Source of the DNA: Rhodohalobacter mucosus
GTDB lineage: Bacteria; Bacteroidota; Rhodothermia; Balneolales; Balneolaceae
NCBI RefSeq assembly: GCF_003150675.1
Contig: NZ_QGGB01000008.1
Location: forward strand, 186,001 to 250,000
Reading direction: 5' to 3'
Length of the DNA stretch: 64,000 bases
Made by a program: the position numbers and the translations under genes. The notes beneath the pieces were generated by a model that had not been told where the DNA came from, did no database searches, and saw only the letters and a program-made list of their open reading frames with translations. This document shows, piece by piece, positions 1-8,289 of the stretch; position 1 is the first letter of the stretch; the number at the start of each line of letters is the position of its first letter.

Positions 1-17
1 TGCCATTATACAGAAAT

Positions 18-143
18 TTATTTCAATTCATAACCGGTAAAAGACGGATGCTCTCTGATCTCTTTATAGGTATCTTCTGACATTATTCTTATTTCGCTGC
101 TGCCTTTCTTACCTTTTAATCTCATTTTCACTGTTGTAACCAT
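18..143 (-). CDS. possible 41-residue small protein
   Basis: A short open frame on the minus strand fills the otherwise empty start of the window. It encodes a basic peptide with an alternation of charged and hydrophobic residues, and it ends in a TAA at 18-20. An internal ATG at 125 would give a 35-residue version. I do not recognise the family. Its ATG lies only 14 bases from the ATG of the divergent gene at 158, which leaves little room for two promoters. No clear ribosome binding site is visible. It may be a chance frame. Confidence 0.25.
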   Translation of the reverse strand: MVTTVKMRLKGKKGSSEIRIMSEDTYKEIREHPSFTGYELK

Positions 144-157
144 CACGCTTTTCTGCC

Positions 158-1690
158 ATGAAAAACATTGAAAAAATTGACCTTGAGTACCTTAAATTCA
201 GTGACTATAAGGAGCTGCAGGATCTGATGCATACGTGTTATCCCAAAATTAATGATCCGGCCTGGAGCAAAGAACAGATCCGAACCCTTACATCCATTTT
301 TCCGGAAGGTCAGGTTGTAATCAAGATTGACGGACGGCTGGTTGCCTGTGCGATGGCCATTATCATCGATTACTCCCGGTTTGATGATAACCATACCTAT
401 CTTGATGTCACCGGAAACGACTCCTTTAATACCCATACACCTGATGGTGACACACTTTACGGGCTTGATATGATGGTAGATCCGGAGTTTCGGGGGATGA
501 GGCTTGGCAGGCGGCTGTACGATTACCGGAAAGAGCTTTGCGAAGAACTGAACCTTCGGAGCATCATCATAGGCGGCAGGCTGCCCAGTTTTCATAAGTA
601 TGACGACCTTACAGCCAAACAGTACATCCGGAAGGTGAAAAGCAAGGAGATTCATGATCCCGTTCTCAACTTTCAGCTGTCAAACGACTTTCATGTGAAG
701 CGGGTGGTAAAAAACTATCTTCCCGAAGACGATGCTTCCGAATCTTTTGCCGCCATCCTGGAGTGGGCCAACATCTATTACTCCAAACCTGAAAAAAAGT
801 ATAAACCTGATAAATCCGTGGTGAGGCTTGGGCTGGTGCAGTGGGGCATGAGGCCATACAAGGGCTGGGACGATCTTACCGAGCAGATCGAATACTTTGT
901 GGATGCCGTATCTGGATACAGAGCAGACTTTCTGCTCTTCCCGGAATATGTAAATGCACCGCTGATGGCTGAATACAATCACCTCTCCGAGGCTGATGCC
1001 ATTCGTCAGCTTGCCGGTTATACCGATCGCATGCGCGATACCCTGGCAGAATTTGCCATCTCCTATAATGTGAACATTATTACGGGCAGCATGCCGGAGT
1101 TTAAGGATGATGTACTCAAAAATATCGGCTATCTCTGCAAACGGAACGGAGAGATTGAGAGATACGAAAAAATTCATCCCACTCCCGATGAAGTGAAGGT
1201 CTGGGGGATGAGCGGGGGTAACCAGATAAAGACCTTCGATACCGATGCCGGCAAGATAGGAATCCTTATCTGCTATGATGTGGAGTTCCCCGAACTGAGC
1301 CGTCTGCTTGCAAATCAGGGCATGGACATCCTTTTTGTTCCCTTTCTTACCGATACGCAGAATGGATATTCCAGGGTGCGCAACTGCGCCATTGCACGGT
1401 CCATTGAAAATGAATGCTATGTAGCCCTTGCAGGCAGCGTGGGTAACCTGCCCAAGGTTCACAACATGGATATCTCGTTTGCACAATCGGTGGTTTTTAC
1501 GCCCTGCGATTTTTCATTTCCCACAAACGGCATCAAGGCGGAAGCCACGCCAAACACGGAGATGATCCTGATTGTGGATGTGGATCTTGACCTGCTCAAG
1601 GAGCTTCACGAACAGGGCAGTGTGCGAACCATGAAAGATCGCCGCACGGATCTGTATGATGTGATTATCAAGAAGGCCGCCAATCGTTAA
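158..1690 (+). CDS. GNAT acetyltransferase fused to carbon-nitrogen hydrolase (nitrilase superfamily)
   Basis: This 510-residue protein has two enzyme domains. Residues about 10-190 form a GNAT N-acetyltransferase with an acetyl-CoA loop RGMRLGRRL beginning at residue 112. Residues about 224-500 form a nitrilase-superfamily amidase with the full Glu-Lys-Cys triad: Glu263 in FPEYVNAP, Lys338 in YEKIHPTP and Cys372 in ILICYDVEFPE. The nitrilase fold hydrolyses non-peptide C-N bonds through a thioester on the cysteine. The fusion is a known architecture in several bacterial groups, but its substrate is not established. Both active sites look intact. The gene stands alone, followed after 66 bases by the arsR-like gene on the same strand. 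The start at 158 gives the full GNAT domain. Confidence 0.9.
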   Translation: MKNIEKIDLEYLKFSDYKELQDLMHTCYPKINDPAWSKEQIRTLTSIFPEGQVVIKIDGRLVACAMAIIIDYSRFDDNHTYLDVTGNDSFNTHTPDGDTLYGLDMMVDPEFRGMRLGRRLYDYRKELCEELNLRSIIIGGRLPSFHKYDDLTAKQYIRKVKSKEIHDPVLNFQLSNDFHVKRVVKNYLPEDDASESFAAILEWANIYYSKPEKKYKPDKSVVRLGLVQWGMRPYKGWDDLTEQIEYFVDAVSGYRADFLLFPEYVNAPLMAEYNHLSEADAIRQLAGYTDRMRDTLAEFAISYNVNIITGSMPEFKDDVLKNIGYLCKRNGEIERYEKIHPTPDEVKVWGMSGGNQIKTFDTDAGKIGILICYDVEFPELSRLLANQGMDILFVPFLTDTQNGYSRVRNCAIARSIENECYVALAGSVGNLPKVHNMDISFAQSVVFTPCDFSFPTNGIKAEATPNTEMILIVDVDLDLLKELHEQGSVRTMKDRRTDLYDVIIKKAANR

Positions 1691-1756
1691 TGTAACGTCT
1701 GTTCTTTGATCCCGGTGCAGGTCTTCATAAGTTCATCGTAAAATCGCGATGATCTT

Positions 1757-2089
1757 ATGAATGAACCAGACCACCCAACTATATCGATTGATGATCCTTC
1801 CAACAAGCGGTCCGCCGAACTGGCCAGGGCGTTGGGGCACCCGGCCCGAATCGCCATTCTCAGGATACTGGCCAGCCGAAACACATGCTTTTGCGGTGAT
1901 ATCACCGAGCAGATTCCCCTGGCTCAATCCACGGTGTCACAGCACCTGAAAGCACTCAGGCGCGCCGGACTGATAAAGGGTGAGATAGAGGGGGTCCGCA
2001 CCTGCTACTGCCTCAATCCGGATGGAGTCCGTGAACTCCAATTCCTTTTGTCTGAACTTTCTGACGAACTCATAAAAACCTGTTGCTGA
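1757..2089 (+). CDS. ArsR/SmtB-family metal- or metalloid-responsive repressor
   Basis: This 110-residue protein is a winged helix-turn-helix regulator. It has the family's GHPARIAILRIL helix, and the recognition helix is near QSTVSQHLKALRRAGLI (residues 57-73). It carries six cysteines: Cys44 and Cys46 as a CFC pair just before the DNA-binding helices, Cys83 and Cys85, and a terminal Cys109-Cys110. A Cys-x-Cys pair at this place resembles the ELCVCDL site of As(III)-sensing ArsR proteins, so thiol sensing of a metalloid or metal is likely (inference). A weak inverted repeat (CATCG/CGATG, 1735-1752) sits just upstream and could be an operator. The next gene, a phosphate transporter, may be a target. 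Confidence 0.85.
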   Translation: MNEPDHPTISIDDPSNKRSAELARALGHPARIAILRILASRNTCFCGDITEQIPLAQSTVSQHLKALRRAGLIKGEIEGVRTCYCLNPDGVRELQFLLSELSDELIKTCC

Positions 2090-2277
2090 TCTTCAGGTTA
2101 CAGCGGTCGTTTAGTGAAACGTTGAACTTACGTCACTGCATAAATATCATCGATTACCCATGTAAGCTTTTTCAAGGTTCTCAAATAATTATTTAACTTG
2201 CAGACTACATTGCTTTATGCTCATATTCAGGGCTCATTTTGGTTCGGTTTTGCTCTGATCTGATATAATACAACTCA

Positions 2278-4017
2278 ATGACATATACGTTTTTTGATTT
2301 TCTCCAGCTGGTAGGAGCTTTGGGTATCTTCATATTCGGAATGAAAATATTCAGTGACGGGCTGCAAAAAGTTGCCGGTCACAGGCTAAGGGCTATTTTA
2401 AAGGGAATGACAACGAGCCGCTTCCGCGGCATACTCACCGGTTTCACAGCAACCACAATTACCCAGTCTTCATCCACCACAACCGTTATGGTGGTCAGTT
2501 TTGTTAATGCAGGCCTAATCACGTTTTTGGAATCTACCGGTGTGGTAATGGGGGCAAATATCGGAACTACCGTTACAGCCTGGATGGTTTCTGTATTTGG
2601 ATTCAAAATGCAAATCACTCCGGTAGCCATCAGCATGATTGGGATCTTTTTTCCTTTCATGTTTTTCGGCCGCGAAAAGCTTCAGAACCTGGCTGAGGCC
2701 ATGATCGGGTTTGGTATTCTGTTTATCGGCCTTGAGTTTATCAAAAACGGCGTACCCAATATTCAGGATAATCCGGAGATGTTTGCAGCCCTGGATGGCC
2801 TCACGGAATTCGGTTTCCTGTCGATTATCCTCTTTGTCTTTATTGGTACACTGCTTACCCTCCTCACGCAGTCATCATCCGCGGCAACCGCCATTACACT
2901 GGTTATGCTTTTTCAGGGATGGATCGATTTCCCCATTGCCGCGGCCATGGTACTTGGAGAAAATGTTGGTACGACCGTTACGGCAAACCTTGCTGCGATT
3001 GTGGGGAATGTTCACGCCAAACGGGCGGCACGCTTTCACTTTATATTCAATGTGTTCGGGGTGATTTGGATGATCACCCTCATTGGGCCCTTTCTGAACG
3101 GGATAGACAGTGTAATGCAGTACTTTACTCCCGAAGCCGGTTCCATCTTCGGGGATTCTGAAGCCGCCCGTGCCAGTGCAACCCTCGGGCTTTCCCTCTT
3201 TCATACTACATTTAACATCCTCAATGTGATTTTGCTGGTTGGCCTCACGCCACGGATTGTCAAATTTGTGGAACGCATGCAAAAAGATACGGACAAATCG
3301 GACGAAGCTTTCAGGCTGCAATATATTTCAACCGGGCTGATGTCGTCTGCCGAGCTATCCATAGCACAGGCTCACAAGGAGATAGAACTTTTTGGAAAAC
3401 TGATTGAGAAGATGCACTTCAGTTTCTCCGCACTCTTTTTCAAAAAGCAGAAAAAACACGAAAAATTTCTCAAGAAAATCGAGAAGAGGGAACAGATCAC
3501 GGACAATATTGAACTGGAGGTTGCCGAATATCTAACCAAGATCTCCAGCTCCAACCTTACCGATACATCCACGCGCAAAATCCGTGCAATGCACAGCATG
3601 ATTAATGACCTGGAACGTATCGGTGATCTCTATTTCCAGATGTCAAAAACCTTTCAGCAAATGGAGAGAGAAAATGTGCGATTGCCCGATGATGCCATGC
3701 ATGAGGTTAGCGACTACCTCGATCTGGTGCGTTCTGCAATCAAGCTGATGAGAAAGAACATGGACTCCTCGAATGGTGAACCGGTTAATCTCGACAAAGC
3801 AATAAAACTGGAAAACAAAATCAATGCTGCACGCGATACAATGAAAGATGCGCACTATGCACGGCTTGAACAGGGAGCCTACAGTACGAAAGCGGGTGTA
3901 TTCTTCCTCGATTTTGTGACCAGGCTCGAAAAGATCGGGGATCACCTTTTCAATGTGAATGAAGCCCTGGCGGGGAAAAAACTTAAGACCCACACAGATC
4001 TCGAAGTCGGCAGATAA
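2278..4017 (+). CDS. Na+/phosphate cotransporter with C-terminal PhoU-like domain (NptA/PNaS family)
   Basis: This 579-residue inner-membrane protein takes up inorganic phosphate with sodium. It shows the inverted duplicated signature of the family: TQSSSTTT near residue 62 in the first half and TQSSSAAT near residue 198 in the second, each in a hydrophobic segment. Residues about 340-560 are helical and charged and resemble PhoU, with ERIGDLYFQM and EKIGDHLF repeats typical of the PhoU three-helix bundles. The length is usual for bacterial members with a PhoU tail. It lies between the arsR-like gene and a second candidate phosphate permease, which suggests a phosphate- or arsenate-related neighbourhood. 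The ATG at 2278 has no evident Shine-Dalgarno sequence, as for most genes here. Confidence 0.9.
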   Translation: MTYTFFDFLQLVGALGIFIFGMKIFSDGLQKVAGHRLRAILKGMTTSRFRGILTGFTATTITQSSSTTTVMVVSFVNAGLITFLESTGVVMGANIGTTVTAWMVSVFGFKMQITPVAISMIGIFFPFMFFGREKLQNLAEAMIGFGILFIGLEFIKNGVPNIQDNPEMFAALDGLTEFGFLSIILFVFIGTLLTLLTQSSSAATAITLVMLFQGWIDFPIAAAMVLGENVGTTVTANLAAIVGNVHAKRAARFHFIFNVFGVIWMITLIGPFLNGIDSVMQYFTPEAGSIFGDSEAARASATLGLSLFHTTFNILNVILLVGLTPRIVKFVERMQKDTDKSDEAFRLQYISTGLMSSAELSIAQAHKEIELFGKLIEKMHFSFSALFFKKQKKHEKFLKKIEKREQITDNIELEVAEYLTKISSSNLTDTSTRKIRAMHSMINDLERIGDLYFQMSKTFQQMERENVRLPDDAMHEVSDYLDLVRSAIKLMRKNMDSSNGEPVNLDKAIKLENKINAARDTMKDAHYARLEQGAYSTKAGVFFLDFVTRLEKIGDHLFNVNEALAGKKLKTHTDLEVGR

Positions 4018-4316
4018 TCAGTTGCTCTGACATACGGCTTTCTGGTATTCACGGTGACGGTGACCCTGACCCTGCCCGCTTCGGTCCGATTGTGTTTTGT
4101 GTGTTGCCTGCTACAGCGTAACATCTCCTGATCATATCATGTACTCCTTTTTTTAAATAAGCCCCTCCCCGTTTGGTACCTCATGATAAGCGGTACATAA
4201 TCTTAGCATAACAGCGGCTTAATCATGCATTAGCAATTGTATGGTATGTTCGTGGCTTGCATAGCCCTGCAGGGCAAAAGATGCAGATCTGCCATCCATA
4301 CTGTATTTGCGTAGCC
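4018..4316. other. intergenic region between the two phosphate-transporter genes
   Basis: No gene-like frame or RNA was recognised in these 299 bases. The stretch near 4048-4078 is a simple C/G-rich run with repeated GTGACGG/TGACCCTG patterns. The promoter of the downstream permease presumably lies here, but no convincing -33/-7 pair was found. Confidence 0.4.
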
Positions 4317-5435
4317 ATGAAAGGTTTACAGGTTAAAAGGTCCCTTCTTACCACATATTATCAGTTCATCGAACTGATAAAAAAAGAGAGAATCTTTCTG
4401 ATTCTCATTGGCATATGCTTTTTTGCTGCGGGCTATTGGCATCCTTTTCCTGAATATGCCATGTGGATTGGGTTTATGCTTGCTGCCTACTCAGCAATCG
4501 CAAACGACAGTATCCAGACCATAGGCACATTTCTGGCATCGAATCACGATCGTGCATGGTACCAGCTCTGGTTCTTTATAGGAGGCATTTTTCTTTTTAC
4601 GGTAACCTATAGCTGGTTTACCTACAGCGGGGATGTAAGCTATCAGAGACTGGCCACACCGGCACTCGCCGAGGCACCGGACCGGTTCACCTTTCTGCAA
4701 ATAGCGGCACCCATTTTTCTGCTCATTATAACCCGGTTGCGGATGCCGGTCTCCACAACGTTTCTAATCCTGAGCTGCTTCTCAGCCGACCTTAACGGTA
4801 TTTTTGATATGCTGACAAAAAGCCTGGGCGGATACATCACCGCTTTTGTGGCCGGAATCACCGTTTGGACCCTCATTTCCCGATGGATATCAAGAAACTT
4901 TACCGGCACCGCAAAACCCTATTGGAGGGTTTTGCAATGGATTACTTCAGGCACGCTTTGGTCTGTATGGGTAATGCAGGACATTGCAAATGTAGCTGTT
5001 TATCTTCCCAGAAGCCTCTCCTCTGCTCAGTTTCTGGGTTTTGCCGGGTTTATATTTGCCGGATTGGGTGTTCTGTTTTATCTGCGGGGTGACAAAATTC
5101 AAGAAATTGTCACTGAAAAGTCTCACGTAACGGATGTGCGGGCAGCAACCATTATCGATTTTATTTATGCAATCTTACTTTTTTTCTTCAAGGAGCTGAG
5201 CAATGTACCCATGAGCACAACCTGGGTTTTTATCGGGTTGCTTGCCGGGCGCGAGCTGGCCATGAGCTTCATGGATCAGCATGGTCACGGTAAACCCTAT
5301 AAACGAACGTTTCGCCTGATTAAAAGAGATATTTTGTATGCAGCCATCGGCCTGGCGGTATCCATCATTCTGGCGATCTCAATTAATCCGGATATCAACC
5401 GTGAGCTAATGGAATGGATTGGCTGGCAGCAGTGA
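4317..5435 (+). CDS. divergent PiT-family-like inorganic phosphate permease (membrane protein)
   Basis: This protein has 372 residues and about ten hydrophobic segments. It would usually be called hypothetical, but it shows both halves of the PiT (PF01384) pattern. In the first half a loop reads ANDSIQTIGT, matching the PiT GxNDxANxxGT motif, and is followed by RMPVSTTFLIL, matching PxSTTH. In the second half a QDIANVAVYLP loop is followed by NVPMSTTWVFIGLLAG. The His after STT and some glycines are missing, so transport of phosphate is inferred rather than shown. The frame is open upstream to 4257, but ATG 4317 is preferred because the preceding 20 residues are Cys/His-rich and unlike a membrane protein start. 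It follows the Na+/Pi cotransporter on the same strand. Confidence 0.65.
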   Translation: MKGLQVKRSLLTTYYQFIELIKKERIFLILIGICFFAAGYWHPFPEYAMWIGFMLAAYSAIANDSIQTIGTFLASNHDRAWYQLWFFIGGIFLFTVTYSWFTYSGDVSYQRLATPALAEAPDRFTFLQIAAPIFLLIITRLRMPVSTTFLILSCFSADLNGIFDMLTKSLGGYITAFVAGITVWTLISRWISRNFTGTAKPYWRVLQWITSGTLWSVWVMQDIANVAVYLPRSLSSAQFLGFAGFIFAGLGVLFYLRGDKIQEIVTEKSHVTDVRAATIIDFIYAILLFFFKELSNVPMSTTWVFIGLLAGRELAMSFMDQHGHGKPYKRTFRLIKRDILYAAIGLAVSIILAISINPDINRELMEWIGWQQ

Positions 5436-5482
5436 CAGACCGATGATATCATGTTCGATTGGCCCTTTTCAGGTCTTCGGCA

Positions 5483-6373
5483 TCACGATTCCACATCGTC
5501 TTCCATATCCGTTTTCTTCGGTGGTTCATCAACATGTGTGCCTGCCTGGAAATTATTTGATGTGAGCACGTCTGCCAGAATAGCCTGTTCAATGAAGCTT
5601 CTCTGTCCCGATCGCGTGGGAATGCGAATGATTAAATGAACCTCTCCTGCAGCCGGAACCTGAATGGTGACACGCGGATCAACCGAAGGAACCTCAAGCC
5701 CTCGATTTTCACTCACGTCCTCCATATATCTGCGAACTTCCTCAATATAAGAACCGCAATGACGGTTTGCCGATTCCAGAAACATTTTTTGGGCCAGCCT
5801 CCAGTCATCCTGCATCTTGAATGGAACCGTAAAAACGTGCAGTACGTAATCGTGTGTGAAGCTTTCGTTTATAACCGGTTCCGACAGAAACAGCGCATTC
5901 GGAATGGTTGTCATCCGCCCGGTTCGCTGATGGGTTATTTTGCCCGGACCGACTTCAAGTATGGTTGTGGCCAGTAAATTCTGGTCGATAACATCACCCC
6001 GAAAATCCTTAACCTGAATGCGATCTCCGATATTGAAAGAGCGTGAACCCGTTTTCAGAATTGACCCGGTGAGACAAAGTATCAACTCTTTTGTGGCCAC
6101 TACAAACGCCACTGCAATGGCAACGATCGACAGCGCAAGTGTTCGCAATTCATCAGCCCAGATCAGAACAAGACCCAACAGTAAAATGAGTATCAATGCA
6201 TTGCGCGACTGGACCAGCCACCGGCGCCTGAGCTCAGCAGAGTGTACATTCTTTCGGATGTATCTTCCTGAAAGAGCCCGGATAATCACAAGAAACAGAA
6301 CCAGAATACCTGTTATGATTAACAGTTCGAGCAGCGTTTCTGAAACGGAAAGATCAAATGATTGGGGCATCAC
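5483..6373 (-). CDS. MscS-family small-conductance mechanosensitive channel
   Basis: This 296-residue inner-membrane channel opens under membrane tension to release osmolytes. Two hydrophobic segments near the N-terminus (about residues 12-32 and 50-90) lead into the pore helix and the MscS beta domain, with FNIGDRIQVKDFRGDV (about 118-135) marking the conserved turn. The cytoplasmic domain follows, and the tail is acidic. It is shorter than the second channel upstream on the same strand, and the two are separated by 24 bases, so they probably form one transcript. The protein starts MM; either ATG (6373 or 6370) is possible. Confidence 0.85.
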   Translation of the reverse strand: MMPQSFDLSVSETLLELLIITGILVLFLVIIRALSGRYIRKNVHSAELRRRWLVQSRNALILILLLGLVLIWADELRTLALSIVAIAVAFVVATKELILCLTGSILKTGSRSFNIGDRIQVKDFRGDVIDQNLLATTILEVGPGKITHQRTGRMTTIPNALFLSEPVINESFTHDYVLHVFTVPFKMQDDWRLAQKMFLESANRHCGSYIEEVRRYMEDVSENRGLEVPSVDPRVTIQVPAAGEVHLIIRIPTRSGQRSFIEQAILADVLTSNNFQAGTHVDEPPKKTDMEDDVES

Positions 6374-6397
6374 ATACTTATTTAATAGTTATTGGCT

Positions 6398-7522
6398 TCA
6401 GTTTTCATCCCCATTCCGGTCTCTGATGCCAATATCAAGCCGCCTGTCTTTATCCCCGGCCAGATAGATGGTTTGTGTGGGGAATGCAAAATCGATGCCT
6501 TCCTCATTAAACCTCCGGAAAATTTCACGGTTCACTTTTTGAGTGAACTCCATGTACTTCCAGTAATCTGCAGGGTGATACCAGTAAAAGCACTTTATGT
6601 TCAGTGAGTCGGCGTTCATGTTATCAAAATAGACCCTCGGCGGAAAATCCTCATTCATACCCTCATGATTATCCAGAATCTCCCGGAGCAGCTCAACAGC
6701 CCGATCCACCATATCTGCAGATGTATCGTACGTAACGGTTACATCAAACACCCTTCGGATATAGGGTCGTTTACCAATATTATGGATAGTCATATTGGCC
6801 AGGTTCCCGTTTGGCACAGAAAGAAGGTGACCGTCGAGCGTTTGAATACGTGTGGTTCGTACGCCCACTTCCACTACGCTTCCCAGCTTTCCTTCCAGGT
6901 CGATCAGCTCACCCACATTAAACGGTTTATCTGCAAAGATCATCAGTGACCCGAAGAAGTTACGTATGGTATCCTGTGCTGCAAGACCAAGGGCCAGGCC
7001 ACCGATACCGATACCGGCAAGAATACTTGTAATCGGTTGATCACTGAGTGATTGCGCTGCCTGTAGAACCACCAGGATAACTACCGCCACCCGTATTGAT
7101 TTGCCCACAATCGGTATGAGCATATCGTCAATATTTACGGAATCGTCCGATGAAAATCTCTTCAGCCAGATATCCACCACATCTACCTGCCTGTAGACAA
7201 AATGACCGATCGCCAGTATGACCAAAAGCTCAAGTATTGTATTCAGTAGATCCTGAAATGCTTCCGGAACAATCAGAAAAGAGATGGCAACTTTGAGTCC
7301 AAAAGCAAAAAAGAGAAACGTGACCGACATTCCCGCTGCATGAACAGCTACAGCAGCCAGTTTTCTGCCGCTCTCCTCCAGCTTCGGTTCCACCCGGTTC
7401 AGGAAAAATTTCAGTACTCTCCCTATAAGCAGCGAAAGTGCAATAACGGATACCAGAACAACAATTCTCCACACCTCATTGCCCGCAAAAACATACTCGG
7501 CGGGTTCAGTAAATATTTCCAT
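6398..7522 (-). CDS. MscS-family mechanosensitive channel
   Basis: This 374-residue protein is a second MscS channel. It has several N-terminal membrane spans (to about residue 150) and then a glycine/alanine-rich pore helix around AGIGIGGLALGLAAQDTIRN (about 168-190), the hallmark TM3 of the family. The beta domain with PFNVGELIDLEGKLGSV and a C-terminal alpha/beta domain follow. It is the first gene of a two-gene MscS operon. The two paralogues differ in length and N-terminal topology, so they are not a recent duplication and probably gate at different thresholds (inference). Confidence 0.9.
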   Translation of the reverse strand: MEIFTEPAEYVFAGNEVWRIVVLVSVIALSLLIGRVLKFFLNRVEPKLEESGRKLAAVAVHAAGMSVTFLFFAFGLKVAISFLIVPEAFQDLLNTILELLVILAIGHFVYRQVDVVDIWLKRFSSDDSVNIDDMLIPIVGKSIRVAVVILVVLQAAQSLSDQPITSILAGIGIGGLALGLAAQDTIRNFFGSLMIFADKPFNVGELIDLEGKLGSVVEVGVRTTRIQTLDGHLLSVPNGNLANMTIHNIGKRPYIRRVFDVTVTYDTSADMVDRAVELLREILDNHEGMNEDFPPRVYFDNMNADSLNIKCFYWYHPADYWKYMEFTQKVNREIFRRFNEEGIDFAFPTQTIYLAGDKDRRLDIGIRDRNGDEN

Positions 7523-7699
7523 ATCTCTTTTTTCTCACAGCATTTAATGAAAATTTCGACAGCACCGGACCAATCCTAAAAATAGCCAATTCTGATCAGG
7601 CTCAAAACGAGAGATGTACGCTGTACAACTCTTTCTGCAGAATGGTCAAATATGCGGTAAAATCGGCGAGAAACAGAAAGGGAGATCTGTTTACGCTAT

Positions 7700-8092
7700 T
7701 CAGGGTCGCTTCTTTCCTTCCTTCAGCCCGTTTAAGCAATCCTGAAAACCCGGTATAAAAATACCCTGATCCACCTTATCAGGCTTAATTTGCGGCATGG
7801 ATGAGGTAAGCTCCTCATCTGGTATTAAAACAGGCATGTTATAACCCAGGCCGTTACAGATTTCGGTAAACTTTTTGAACAGCAGAGAATCCGGAACTGC
7901 TGTTGTATCAGGAAGAACTGCGGCAATCTGCTCCTTATAATCTGAAACGGTCAGCGTATCCGGTACTTCAGTTGCAGATTCTTTACTGTGGTTAATATCC
8001 GTTTCTGAGTCATCAGCCAGTCCAGTGATAATGGTGAGTACAATGATTGCAGCTGCAGACAGTGCGTATTTCATAGGGCCGGATTTGTTCAT
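7700..8092 (-). CDS. hypothetical exported protein
   Basis: This 130-residue protein is of unknown family. It has a short basic start and one hydrophobic stretch (residues about 8-26, a signal peptide or anchor), followed by a Ser/Thr/Asp-rich linker and a small domain with two cysteines (near residues 90 and 120) that could form a disulfide. Met7 is an alternative start. It is divergent from the S10 peptidase gene, and the space between them holds a 15-bp inverted repeat. No function is proposed. Confidence 0.55.
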   Translation of the reverse strand: MNKSGPMKYALSAAAIIVLTIITGLADDSETDINHSKESATEVPDTLTVSDYKEQIAAVLPDTTAVPDSLLFKKFTEICNGLGYNMPVLIPDEELTSSMPQIKPDKVDQGIFIPGFQDCLNGLKEGKKRP

Positions 8093-8188
8093 CGTTAGAT
8101 CAATAACCCGGCATTCACGGTAAAATTGTGTAACCGCACTTTGATCCGCATGATACAGCGTTGCAATAGCTGAGTGTGGAATCTATAT

Positions 8189-8233
8189 TAACGTGAGTTT
8201 CCCGTGAGGGATCTACTTGGGAAACTCACGTTA
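8189..8233. repeat. 15-bp perfect inverted repeat between divergent genes
   Basis: The arms at 8189-8203 and 8219-8233 are exact reverse complements (core AACGTGAGTTTCCC) around a 15-base loop. No T-run follows on either side, so it is not a standard terminator. It lies upstream of both the exported protein gene (minus) and the S10 peptidase gene (plus). It could be an operator, a leader hairpin of the peptidase mRNA, or a dispersed repeat. Confidence 0.6.
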
Positions 8234-8289
8234 TATTACGTCACTTTACCGAATCGATATCAAACCATAACCATTTACACAGTCTTTTT

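Noticed and set aside
143-1486. Minus-strand open frames opposite the GNAT-nitrilase gene
   Set aside because: They are the mirror of a well-conserved plus-strand gene with complete active sites.
3372-3993. Minus-strand frames opposite the PhoU part of the phosphate cotransporter
   Set aside because: The coding pattern and conserved motifs are on the plus strand only.
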